This document shows, in pieces, positions 16,489 through 24,169 of a DNA stretch of 64,000 nt (position 1 is its first letter; each line of letters opens with the position of its first letter). Under the pieces are notes generated by a model. The model was not told where the DNA came from, made no database searches, and worked only from the letters and a program-made list of their open reading frames with translations. The stretch is taken from positions 3,235,501 through 3,299,500 of the forward strand of contig JARYIJ010000001.1 in the NCBI GenBank assembly GCA_029980465.1. The letters run 5' to 3'. Made by a program: the position numbers and the translations under genes. This stretch comes from Pseudolabrys sp. (GTDB taxonomy: Bacteria > Pseudomonadota > Alphaproteobacteria > Rhizobiales > Xanthobacteraceae).

Positions 16489-17121
16489 TTAGCGCTTCGG
16501 CTTCCGCACGGCCCTGATCTTGCCGCTGCTGCCGCCGCCGCAGAAGAACGTGTCGCTGCCGTTCGAGTCGAGGCCGGACACGACGACGCCTGCCGGCATG
16601 TCGATTTGCTCCAGCACGTCGCCGCTCTGCGGATCGACGCGGCGGATGTCGCTCTGCTCGTTCTCCCAGGTGGCGTGCCAGAGCTCGCTGCCGACCCAGG
16701 TGACACCGGTGACGAAGCGCTTCGACTCGATGGTGCGCAGGATTTTGCCATCGCGCGGATCGAGCTGGTGGATCTTGCGGGCGCGGTGCTGCCCGACCCA
16801 GAGCGAGCCTTCGGCCCAGGCGAGGCCGGCCGCGCCGCCCTCCGGCGTCGGGATGGTCGACAGCACGCGGCCGCTGTCGGGATCGATCTTCTGGATGCGG
16901 TCCTCGGCGATCTGGAACAGGTGCTTGCCGTCGAACGCGGTGCCGGCGTGGGCGGGAACGCCGATGGAACGCACGGTCTTGCCGCTCTTGGGGTCGACGG
17001 CGTTGAGCGTATCGCCCACGGCGGCCCAAATGTTGCGGCCGTCATAGGACACACCGTTGACGCGCTCGCCGTCCGGAGGGAGCTGGTATTCGCGGACGAT
17101 TTCTGCCGGTGCTTTTTTCAT
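16489..17121 (-). CDS. Beta-propeller (YncE/NHL or glutamine-cyclotransferase-like) protein
   Basis: The 210-residue product is made of repeated blades of the form NxxDPxSGKxxxxI, for example AVDPKSGKTVRSI, KIDPDSGRVLSTI, QLDPRDGKILRTI and RVDPQSGDVLEQI, spaced about 40 residues apart. This is typical of propeller folds and matches the glutaminyl-peptide cyclotransferase-like group. No signal peptide is seen, so it is probably cytoplasmic. Only about five blades fit, so the propeller is small or completed by a dimer. It begins nine bases after the stop of the winged-helix regulator and is probably co-transcribed with it. Enzymatic activity is not evident. Confidence 0.6.
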   Translation of the reverse strand: MKKAPAEIVREYQLPPDGERVNGVSYDGRNIWAAVGDTLNAVDPKSGKTVRSIGVPAHAGTAFDGKHLFQIAEDRIQKIDPDSGRVLSTIPTPEGGAAGLAWAEGSLWVGQHRARKIHQLDPRDGKILRTIESKRFVTGVTWVGSELWHATWENEQSDIRRVDPQSGDVLEQIDMPAGVVVSGLDSNGSDTFFCGGGSSGKIRAVRKPKR

Positions 17122-17130
17122 GCCGTCATC

Positions 17131-18351
17131 TTAGCCACCCGGCAGCGGTGCCGGGAGTAACAACGTCGTCGCGAATCTCGGAACCGGCGGGGTGATCCAG
17201 CGCCGCGCCCGGCCGTGGCCGAACGACTGCACCTTGTTCTCGGCGGCGAGCTGTTCGAGCGCGCGCTGCACGGTGCGCTGGCTGTCGCCGAGCGCCAGCG
17301 CCAAGGCCGAGCTCGACCACGCTTCGCCGTCGGCGAGAAAGGCAAGCACCGCGGCATGCTCCTCGTCGACCGGCCGCGCCAGCGTCACGACCGTGCGGGC
17401 GCGCCGTGGCGTCAGCGCAAAGCCGTCCGCCGTCGCCGCGATGTCGGCGAACGGCCGAAGCACGCGCCGCAGCCGGCCGATCTCGACGCGTAGCCGCGCC
17501 CGGTGTGATTCGTCGGTGTGCTTCGCCCGGAAGGCGCGGGCCAGCAGCGCGCCGCGCGACACGTCGCCGGGCCAGGCCTCCGCGAGCGCGCGGGCGAGGG
17601 CGAACAGCACAGGCCGCCGCGTCAGCGGCACGACGGCTTGAGCGTCGCGCACGGCGTAGCGGCACTCGTCGACGATCAGCGCCTTCGAGCGGAACAGCGC
17701 CTCGACGTCGGCAAGACGCAAGGGCCGCGCCTGGCCGCCCGCGATCAGCCGCGCCGCTGGTGCATCGAGCATCTGCGTTACGCTTTCGACTTCGGCGGCC
17801 AGGGCCGGAATGCGGGCGTCGCGCGCCGCGCGCTCGGCGCGCGCCAGAGCGGCCCGCGCCGCTTTCGTCCTGAGGCGGCGCATGGCGATGCCGGCGGCGA
17901 TCAGCTCGTGCATCGCCCGCAAGGCTGCCGGGAACGGGCGCGGGTCGAGCGCGGCGAGCTTGCGCTCGGCCTCGTCGAGCCGGCCGATCAGAACGAGCCG
18001 GCGCACATCGAGGTGGCGCGCATGTGCGGCGTTCACGCGGTCGCCGAAGCGTTCCAGCGTGGCCCGCGCGGCGTCGAGCGTCGTCGCCGGCCAGGTCAAC
18101 TCGCGCGCCGCGAACGCAATCTCGGCCTCGGCGACGGCGCAGCGCGCCCGCGCGACCGCCTCCTTCGCTCCGAACGCGCGGCCCGCCTTGCGCAACAGCA
18201 TCTTGGCGCGGTCGAAGTCGCCGAGCTGCGCCATGGCGATGCCGCGCAGCGCCAGCGCCGGCGGGTCGTCGCGCAGCGCCACGCGGTTGAGCGCGCCGAA
18301 GGCGTCACCGGCGGCGAGCGCCTGCGCCGCGGCCGTGATCAGCGAGTCCAT
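17131..18351 (-). CDS. Transcriptional regulator with TPR-like and winged-helix domains
   Basis: The first 200 residues are Ala/Arg-rich helical repeats of TPR character. Residues about 210-320 resemble the OmpR/PhoB-type winged helix (LRVEIGRLRRVLRPF followed by DGFALTP). Residues about 330-390 look like a second winged helix (SSALALALGDSQRTVQRALEQLAAENKV). It diverges from the DUF899 gene across a 121-bp gap and is followed at nine bases by the propeller gene, so it probably controls one or both. The target and signal are not visible. Confidence 0.65.
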   Translation of the reverse strand: MDSLITAAAQALAAGDAFGALNRVALRDDPPALALRGIAMAQLGDFDRAKMLLRKAGRAFGAKEAVARARCAVAEAEIAFAARELTWPATTLDAARATLERFGDRVNAAHARHLDVRRLVLIGRLDEAERKLAALDPRPFPAALRAMHELIAAGIAMRRLRTKAARAALARAERAARDARIPALAAEVESVTQMLDAPAARLIAGGQARPLRLADVEALFRSKALIVDECRYAVRDAQAVVPLTRRPVLFALARALAEAWPGDVSRGALLARAFRAKHTDESHRARLRVEIGRLRRVLRPFADIAATADGFALTPRRARTVVTLARPVDEEHAAVLAFLADGEAWSSSALALALGDSQRTVQRALEQLAAENKVQSFGHGRARRWITPPVPRFATTLLLPAPLPGG

Positions 18352-18472
18352 TCAGAATCCCGACACACTTGTCACTCCCACCCTCGGCCCTGCGCTCCCT
18401 AGGTTTGGCGCATCGATGAACCGGCGCTCATCGCTGTGACGGCGGCGCCTGAACGGAAGCAGGAGAGTATCG

Positions 18473-19237
18473 ATGACAACACACGCAATTGGAACTCGCG
18501 ACGAATGGCTCAAGGCCCGGCTCGACCTGCTCAAGGCCGAGAAGGAGCTGACCCGACGCAGCGACGAGATCGCGCAGCGGCGCCAGGCACTGCCCTGGGT
18601 CCGGGTCGACAAGGATTACCGGTTCGATACCGACAAGGGCGGCGCGACGCTGAAGGACCTGTTCCGCGGGCGCTCGCAGCTTCTCGTCTATCACTTCATG
18701 TTCGGGCCGGACTACAAGGCCGGCTGCATTTCCTGCTCGTCGATCGCCGACGGCTTCAACGGCGTCTTCGTGCATCTGGAGAATCACGACGTCGCGTTCT
18801 CGGCGGTGTCGCGCGCGCCGCTGGCGAAGCTGCAGGCGTTCAGGCAGCGCATGGGCTGGAGCTTTCCGTGGGCGTCCTCGCAGGCGGGAGACTTCAACTA
18901 CGACTTCAACGTCTCCATCACCGAGGAGCAGCAGCGCACCGGCGACAACGAGTACAACTACAGCCGCGGCCACGCCATGACGCGGGCGGAGCTTCCGCCC
19001 GTCGCGATCCAGAACGCGGCGCAGGCGGGGTCCGAGCCGGCCGCCTATGTGCGCGAGCGGCCGGGCCTGAGCGCCTTCGTGCTCGAGAACGGCGTCGTCT
19101 ATCACACCTACTCGACCTATGCCCGCGGCCTCGACGGCTTGTGGGGCATGTACCAGTGGCTCGACCGCGCGCCGAAAGGCCGCAACGAGCAGGGCGTGTG
19201 GTGGCGTCACCACGACAAGTACGGGCAGGCGGCGTGA
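18473..19237 (+). CDS. DUF899 family thioredoxin-like protein
   Basis: A 254-residue member of DUF899, a thioredoxin-fold family of uncertain function. Visible features are ELTRRSDEIAQRRQALPWV, LLVYHFMFGPDY, CISCSSIADGFNG (a Cys-x2-Cys where thioredoxins have theirs), GWSFPWASS and the C-terminal TYARGLDGLWGMYQWLDRAP. An AGGAGAG ribosome site lies about six bases before ATG 18473. Its stop overlaps the start of the small membrane protein gene (TGATG), suggesting translational coupling. It is divergent from the winged-helix regulator, its likely controller. Confidence 0.88.
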   Translation: MTTHAIGTRDEWLKARLDLLKAEKELTRRSDEIAQRRQALPWVRVDKDYRFDTDKGGATLKDLFRGRSQLLVYHFMFGPDYKAGCISCSSIADGFNGVFVHLENHDVAFSAVSRAPLAKLQAFRQRMGWSFPWASSQAGDFNYDFNVSITEEQQRTGDNEYNYSRGHAMTRAELPPVAIQNAAQAGSEPAAYVRERPGLSAFVLENGVVYHTYSTYARGLDGLWGMYQWLDRAPKGRNEQGVWWRHHDKYGQAA

Positions 19238-19512
19238 TGACCGCCGCTCACGACGATATCGGGCGCCGCAGCACTGCGGCGTCCGGCATCACGGGTTGGC
19301 TCGGCCTCGCGGCCGCGCCGACCTTCGCCGCGATGGCGTTGGTGACGGCAACCGCCGGCGCCGACCCGACGGGGATGCCGTGCATGATGGCGTCGCACGC
19401 CTCGCCGCTTACCGGGATGGCGGCGATGTACCTGCTGATGAGCGTCTTCCACCTCGCGCCGTGGCTGCGGCTGGCCGCTCGCGCCCGAAGGATGGCGGAC
19501 GAGGCGTCTTAG
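19237..19512 (+). CDS. Small inner-membrane protein coupled to the DUF899 gene
   Basis: A 91-residue protein starting at the ATG that shares its A with the upstream stop codon. Two hydrophobic stretches are visible: GWLGLAAAPTFAAMALVTA (about 19-37) and PLTGMAAMYLLMSVFHLAPW (about 57-76), with a PCMM motif between them. Small two-helix proteins with this look often accompany DUF899 genes in Hyphomicrobiales. Function unknown. The last four bases overlap the convergent haemoglobin gene. Confidence 0.65.
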   Translation: MTAAHDDIGRRSTAASGITGWLGLAAAPTFAAMALVTATAGADPTGMPCMMASHASPLTGMAAMYLLMSVFHLAPWLRLAARARRMADEAS

Positions 19513-19982
19513 ACCGCGTCGAGTTCCGGCCGGTGCAGCCGCTCGCCGACGCGCAGCATGGTGCTGCTCGCGGTAGCGATGCCGAGTTCGAGGCTGGCGC
19601 CGATGCGCCGCGCGCTCTGCACGAAGTGATCGGCGGCGGCTGGCGGGCACAGTTCGCGCGCGGTCTGCTCGAACAAAGCGAGCCAGCGGTCGAAGTGGCG
19701 GCCGTCGACCGGCAACGGCAGGTGTTTCTGCATCGGCTGGCCGTGATAGCGGCCGCTCATCAGCGTGACCGACGACCAGAACGCGAACATCTGCTGGAGA
19801 TGCGGCTCCCAGCTCCTGATGCGGGCGGCGAAGATCGGGCCGAGCAGGGCGTCGGCCTGCACGCGCTCGTAAAAAGCGCGCACGAGGCGCTCGATCATCG
19901 CCTCGTCGATTCCGGTGCGGGCCTGGATGTCGGCAATGAGGGTGGCGCGCCGCGCGGCGGCCGATTCAGCGTCTGTGCTCAT
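19509..19982 (-). CDS. Group III truncated haemoglobin
   Basis: A 157-residue haem protein of the trHb3 (Ctb) type. The signatures are VRAFYERVQADALLGPIF, then WEPHLQQMFAFWSSVTLMSGRYHGQPMQKH, and HFDRWLALFEQT with the proximal-His region. Such proteins bind O2 or NO and protect against nitrosative stress. ATG 19982 was chosen because the frame upstream overlaps the opposite reading of the ogt region and lacks globin features. It is convergent with the DUF899 unit and downstream of the ogt-type gene on the same strand. Confidence 0.88.
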   Translation of the reverse strand: MSTDAESAAARRATLIADIQARTGIDEAMIERLVRAFYERVQADALLGPIFAARIRSWEPHLQQMFAFWSSVTLMSGRYHGQPMQKHLPLPVDGRHFDRWLALFEQTARELCPPAAADHFVQSARRIGASLELGIATASSTMLRVGERLHRPELDAV

Positions 19983-20050
19983 AGCGAACCGTTGCGTAAC
20001 CGCGTTGCGCCGCCAAATCAATGCGGCGCGGCGGCAGGGCAGGAATGCGT

Positions 20051-20548
20051 TCAGGCCGCGGCGGGAAGTTGCGCGCCTTCGAGATTGAGCAGATAACGCT
20101 TGACGTCGAGGCCGCCGGCAAAGCCGGTGAGGCTGCCGTCGGCGCCGATGGCGCGGTGGCACGGCACGATGATCGACACCGGATTGCGCCCGTTGGCGGC
20201 GCCGACCGCGCGCGAGGCTTCCGGACGGCCGATCTGCCGGGCGAGTTCCGAATAGCTGCGCGTCTCGCCATAGGGGATGGTGAGCAGCGCCTGCCATACG
20301 GCTTGCTGGAACGGCGTGCCGGCCATGTCGAGCGGCACCGTGAACGTCCTGCGGCGGCCGGCGAAGTAATCGCGCAACTGCCGTTCCGCATCGAGCAGCA
20401 CCGGATGCGCCGCATTTGGCGCGAGGGCGGGCAGCCGCACCCGTTTCGAATCGTCGCCGGGCCACAGCACGGCGGCGAGCCCCGCTTCGCTGGCGACGAG
20501 CTTCAGGTTTCCGACCGGCAGCAGGACGGTTTTGTACGCGTAGGTCAT
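20051..20548 (-). CDS. ogt: Methylated-DNA--protein-cysteine methyltransferase
   Basis: A suicide repair enzyme that moves methyl groups from O6-methylguanine to its own cysteine. The acceptor is Cys130 in IVPCHRAIG. Upstream are TPFQQAVWQALLTIPYGETRSYSELA and the recognition-helix segment RAVGAANGRNPV, and downstream GFAGGLDVKRYLL, all canonical. At 165 residues it is the compact Ogt type without the Ada regulatory domain. ATG 20548 is taken as start; ATG 20557 would add three residues. It is divergent from the riboswitch-controlled gene. Confidence 0.93.
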   Translation of the reverse strand: MTYAYKTVLLPVGNLKLVASEAGLAAVLWPGDDSKRVRLPALAPNAAHPVLLDAERQLRDYFAGRRRTFTVPLDMAGTPFQQAVWQALLTIPYGETRSYSELARQIGRPEASRAVGAANGRNPVSIIVPCHRAIGADGSLTGFAGGLDVKRYLLNLEGAQLPAAA

Positions 20549-20734
20549 GGGCGGCATCCGCGGGATTCGATGTGGCACGTCCACGTTGGACCGTACAGAT
20601 GGACTCGTTCCGGTGTTCCGGCCACCCGATTTCAGACCTGTGGATGGCAGATCGTCAAAACTGCCATTCGGGGGCTGACGCGCCGTCCTTTAGCTGCCGT
20701 GATTCGCGTGCTATAGAGAGGCGTCCATAAGGCC

Positions 20735-20912
20735 AGATGGGAGAGACCGGTCCAGATTGAGGGCCGGCGCCGACGGAGCAACTCCCCAGGAAACTCTCAG
20801 GCAGACCGTACTGTCTGGCCGGACAATCTGGAGAGAGGCGCGCTCGCGCGCCCGCCGAAGGGGACACCGGCCGAGGCCGGAACATCTCTCAGGCAAAGGG
20901 ACAGATGGGGAT
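20735..20912 (+). promoter_or_regulatory. Tandem glycine riboswitch
   Basis: Two consecutive aptamers of the gcvT type are visible. The first has GGGAGAGACC (from 20738), the CGCCGACGGAGCAA core (20768-20781) and AAACTCTCAGGCA. The second has GGAGAGAGG (20830), CGCCGAAGGGG (20853) and ATCTCTCAGGCAAAGGGACAGA (20884-20905). The paired GGAGAG / CTCTCAGGC elements are the signature of glycine-binding RNA. A hairpin GGTCGG-GCAA-CCGACC (20917-20932) follows and may be the expression platform; no T-run follows it, so control may act on translation. The downstream gene is a DadA-like oxidoreductase. Confidence 0.9.
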
Positions 20913-20964
20913 CGCCGGTCGGGCAACCGACCATGTGGTTCACCGTGGCCCAGCGAGGTCCCCC

Positions 20965-22197
20965 ATGCGTTCCATTGCCGTGATCGGCGCCGGTATCACC
21001 GGCGTGACCGCCGCCTACAATCTGCTCGACAAAGGTTACGCGGTGACGGTGTTCGACCGTCATCGCTATCCCGCCATGGAGACGTCGCTCGCCAATGGCG
21101 GCCAGCTCTCGGCCAGCAACGCCGAAGTCTGGAATAGCTGGTCGAATATCCTGCACGGCCTCGCCTGGGTGTTCCGCAAGGACGCGCCGCTGCTGATGCG
21201 GCTGAGGCCCGACTGGCACAAGGTGTCGTGGCTTGCCGAATTCATCGCCGGCATCCGCAACTACGAGGCCAACACGATCGCCACCGCGAAGCTCGCGGTC
21301 GCCGCGCGCGAGCACATGTTCGCCATCGCCGAGCGCGAGCAGATCCGGTTCGACCTCGAGAAGCGCGGCATCCTTCACGTCTATCGCGACCGCGCCGGTT
21401 ACGAGCATGCCGCCAAGGTCAACGCGCTGCTGGCGCAAGGCGGCCTCGAACGCCGCGCCGTGACGCCGCAGGAGATCGCGCAGATCGAACCGTCGCTGAA
21501 CGGCGAGTGGTACGGCGGTTTCTTCACACCGTCGGATTCGACCGGCGACATCCACAAGTTCACCTGCGGCCTTACCGAAGCGTGCGTTCGCCGTGGCGCC
21601 ACGCTGCGCCTCGATACCGATGTGACGGCTGCCACGGCGACGAACGACAAGGTCGAGATCGCCTGGGCACCGCGCTGCGCCGCATCGGGCAAGGGCGAGC
21701 GCGCAATGTTCGACGGTGTCGTCATCAGCGCCGGCGTCGCCAGCCGCCGCTTCGCGCGCATGCTTGGCGACCACGTCAATGTCTATCCGGTGAAGGGTTA
21801 TTCGATCACAGTCGTGCTCGACGATCAGGCGAGCCGTGACGCCGCGCCCTGGGTCAGCCTGCTCGACGACGACGCCAAGATCGTCACCAGCCGGCTCGGG
21901 CCCGATCGCCTGCGCGTCGCCGGCACGGCGGAATTTGCCGGCGAGAACCGCGATATCCTCGCGAGCCGCATCGAGCCGCTGGTGAAGTGGACGCGCAAGC
22001 TGTTCCCGGCGGTCAATACCGCAGACGTGACGCCGTGGGCCGGCCTGCGCCCGATGATGCCGAACATGATGCCTTATGTCGGGCCGGGCCGGCGCCCGGG
22101 CGTGTTCTATCATACCGGCCATGGTCATCTGGGCTGGACGCTGTCGGCGGCGACGGCGCATAGTCTCGCCGCGATCGTCGAAGCAAGGCTGGCCTGA
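20965..22197 (+). CDS. DadA-like FAD-dependent D-amino acid dehydrogenase, glycine-responsive
   Basis: Oxidatively deaminates small D-amino acids or glycine at the membrane. The N-terminal FAD-binding dinucleotide motif is VIGAGITGVTAAYNL. Further DadA features are SLANGGQLSASNAEVWNSW, a C-terminal region PWAGLRPMMPNMMPYVGP, and the second FAD contact FYHTGHGHLGWTLSAATA. At 410 residues it matches the family. ATG 20965 follows AGCGAGGTC and lies about 50 bases after the glycine riboswitch, so induction by glycine is expected. This favours glycine or its metabolites as a physiological substrate over D-alanine, though that is inference. Confidence 0.88.
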   Translation: MRSIAVIGAGITGVTAAYNLLDKGYAVTVFDRHRYPAMETSLANGGQLSASNAEVWNSWSNILHGLAWVFRKDAPLLMRLRPDWHKVSWLAEFIAGIRNYEANTIATAKLAVAAREHMFAIAEREQIRFDLEKRGILHVYRDRAGYEHAAKVNALLAQGGLERRAVTPQEIAQIEPSLNGEWYGGFFTPSDSTGDIHKFTCGLTEACVRRGATLRLDTDVTAATATNDKVEIAWAPRCAASGKGERAMFDGVVISAGVASRRFARMLGDHVNVYPVKGYSITVVLDDQASRDAAPWVSLLDDDAKIVTSRLGPDRLRVAGTAEFAGENRDILASRIEPLVKWTRKLFPAVNTADVTPWAGLRPMMPNMMPYVGPGRRPGVFYHTGHGHLGWTLSAATAHSLAAIVEARLA

Positions 22198-22210
22198 CCG
22201 GACATACGAA

Positions 22211-22558
22211 ATGCCCATCACCATCTACGGCATCAAGAACTGCGATACCATGAAGAAGGCGCGCGCCTTTCTCGACAGGAAGGGCGTCGCCTACGCGTTC
22301 CACGACTACAAGACTCAAGGCATCGACAAGGCGAAGCTCGAAGGCTGGGCGAAGAAAGCCGGCTGGGAGACCTTGCTCAACCGCGCCGGCACGACGTTCA
22401 AAAAATTGCCCGACAATGACAAGGGAAGCCTGACCGAGGCCAAGGCGATCAAGCTGATGCTGGCGCAGCCGTCGATGATCAAGCGGCCGGTGCTCGAGCT
22501 CGGCGGCGGCAGGATCCTCGTCGGCTTCCGGCCCGACGACTACGCGGCGGTGAAGTAG
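22211..22558 (+). CDS. ArsC/Spx-family reductase-like protein
   Basis: A 115-residue thioredoxin-fold protein of the YffB/ArsC group. It begins ITIYGIKNCDTMKKARAFLDRKG, with a single cysteine in the NCDT motif where ArsC proteins have their active site, followed by HDYKTQGIDKAKL. TFKKLPDNDK and IKRPVLELGGGRILVGF complete the family pattern. The C-terminal RPV motif matches ArsC-like proteins. The substrate is unknown for this branch; arsenate reduction is not implied. It starts 13 bases after the DadA-like stop and may share its transcript. Confidence 0.85.
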   Translation: MPITIYGIKNCDTMKKARAFLDRKGVAYAFHDYKTQGIDKAKLEGWAKKAGWETLLNRAGTTFKKLPDNDKGSLTEAKAIKLMLAQPSMIKRPVLELGGGRILVGFRPDDYAAVK

Positions 22559-22559
22559 C

Positions 22560-23153
22560 TCAGCAGCGCGCCGCCGTGGCGCCGCAGTGCGCGACACGCG
22601 CGCTGCTCGCGCGCTCGACGTTGCGCATCAGCGTCGGAATATCGTCTTTCGCCGCCTGGTCGATCATGAAGCGCGGCGCCGGAATGTTGATCGCGAAGGT
22701 CGCCCGATAGTCGACATGCGTGCCGCCGTTTGGCGCCGGCGTCAGCCGCCATTCGCCTTCGGAGATTCGCATATCGCCACCCACCAGCCGAAAGGCGATG
22801 CGCTTGCCCGGCTCGTAGGTGTTGCGGGTCTGCGCGTGGATGGTGACGAGCAGCATCAGCTTGAATTCGGTGGCGCGGATGTCCCAGTGCCCCGCCGGGT
22901 CGCGTTGTACTACGTGGCAACTCACCAGGTTCGGCACGATCGTGACCGCGCGCTCACATTCCGACAGCACCGCGAACACCGCCATCGGCGGCGCCGGCAT
23001 GGTCATCGAGGCGTGCACTTGCGTGGCGTCGCGCGCCGCATCGTGAGTGACGCTGACCTGCGGCTCCTCGGCCATCGCGGCGGCGCCGGCCAGAAGCGAC
23101 GCCGCGGCGAGGCAACGCGTGACGGTCCGCACAATGTCGCGTGGCTCCGGCAT
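22560..23153 (-). CDS. Exported SRPBCC (START-like) protein
   Basis: The 197-residue product has a signal peptide (basic start, then LAAASLLAGAAAMAEE, cleavage near residue 29-30). An SRPBCC/polyketide-cyclase fold follows: MPAPPMAVFAVLSECERAVTIVPNLVSCHVV, later GGTHVDYRATFAINIPAPRFMIDQAAKDDIPTLM-type sequence ending in a helix. Such proteins bind lipids or other hydrophobic ligands; a periplasmic lipid-handling role is plausible but unproven. ATG 23153 is chosen because it directly precedes the signal sequence. It converges with the ArsC-like gene with a one-base gap. Confidence 0.75.
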   Translation of the reverse strand: MPEPRDIVRTVTRCLAAASLLAGAAAMAEEPQVSVTHDAARDATQVHASMTMPAPPMAVFAVLSECERAVTIVPNLVSCHVVQRDPAGHWDIRATEFKLMLLVTIHAQTRNTYEPGKRIAFRLVGGDMRISEGEWRLTPAPNGGTHVDYRATFAINIPAPRFMIDQAAKDDIPTLMRNVERASSARVAHCGATAARC

Positions 23154-23436
23154 GGCAAGTCCCGAGCTCCGGTCGTTAGTGCCGAGACTCGATCCCGATC
23201 TGGGCAACAACGGGGCGGGGCGCTTCACGTTCCCGGCGTCATCGGCCGATTTATCCGCCTCATCCTGACAGTCTGACCGGAAATGATTCCGGTTTTTCAA
23301 TCTCTCGTGTCCCGGGCGCAGCGCAGCGTGAAACGATGCGCTGCAGACCTGGGACCCCGCTTTCTTTGTGTATCAATCGTGGTCTCGGCTCTGCGGTGCA
23401 CCACTTCGCTGAGGGCGACGGCGCTTCCTCACTCAG

Positions 23437-23592
23437 CGTCATGCCCGGGCTTGACCCACATTCTGCGTCATCACCGAGCCGGCGCGAAGCGCCGTGACCC
23501 GGTGATCCATGAAGCATCGCCTAACTGCAATTACGTAAGACATCTATTTGTCGAGCTGCCCGATGGATCGCCGGGTCAAGCCCGGCAATGAC
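23437..23592. repeat. REP-like element with inverted ends
   Basis: One end reads GCGTCATGCCCGGGCTTGA (from 23437), and the other is its near-complement, with GGGTCAAGCCCGGCAATGAC ending at 23591. The interior contains a second palindrome (CCGAGCCGGCGCGAAGCGCC). Motifs of the form GTCATGCCCGGGCTTGACC are abundant intergenic repeats in Bradyrhizobium-type genomes. Confidence 0.5.
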
Positions 23593-23764
23593 GGCGGAGG
23601 GTGGATGAGGCGCGTTGCTCTTCGGACGCAGTCAGCACTGCGGGAGATTGACAATATTCCTATAAGGACTATAGTCACATGGTCCGGTCCGTCGAAGGGC
23701 GTCATCTAGAGGCGTGCTGATGGCGGGAGCGGATGCGGTGCCTGCGGGTGGGTTTCGCAAGCCC

Positions 23765-24065
23765 ATCCCCCGGGAGGCCCGGGACCCCGCCCGACCGGCA
23801 TTATGACCCGTCCGCAGGGAGCCTGCTTAAGCCGGGACCCCATCAATTGGGTCCGGCGAAGCGCGGCCCCGGGTCTGCGGACAGGCTGCGGCCGTCCGCG
23901 AAGCCGCGATGGAGCGCCGAGAGGCGTGTGCGTCTCGCCAGACGCACCACGCCGCAAGGCGTGTGGGACTCCTCGCCAGGAGTCCCGATGGTGCGCCGCT
24001 CGGCGCTCCATCTCCCTTCGCCAATTTCGCGAAGGGAAAAGGCTTGTCCCCGCGGAGGCGGGGAA
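23765..24065. repeat. Dense array of perfect hairpins, structured repeat or RNA of unknown type
   Basis: At least seven perfect stem-loops in about 300 bases: CCCGGG/CCCGGG (23769-23783); GGACCC/GGGTCC (23835-23854); TGCGTCT/AGACGCA with loop CGCC (23929-23946); CACGCC/GGCGTG with loop GCAA (23948-23963); GGGACTCCT/AGGAGTCCC with loop CGCC (23965-23986); CCCTTCGC/GCGAAGGG (24014-24036); TCCCCGC/GCGGGGA with loop GGAG (24047-24064). Three of these are enclosed by a perfect 14-base pair, GATGGAGCGCCGAG at 23908-23921 and CTCGGCGCTCCATC at 23999-24012, forming a multi-branched structure. Confidence 0.55.
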
Positions 24066-24169
24066 AAGAAACGGCGTACCCCGCGCCGCCAACAATAGGG
24101 GCGATGGCGCTTGCCCGGATCGATCCCGCGGCCGAGCTTCCCCTTGATTCAACGGACTTTCCCTGCCAC

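Larger units (their letters stand above)
23154..24169. other. About 1 kb gene-free region rich in inverted repeats
   Basis: Open frames here have no recognisable protein and run through hairpin-rich sequence. The left part holds an inverted pair related to a dispersed bacterial repeat (23437-23592). The middle (23600-23760) is plain, with a promoter-like AT-rich patch near 23650-23680. The right part (23765-24065) is a series of perfect hairpins. The region separates the SRPBCC gene from prfC. Confidence 0.6.
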
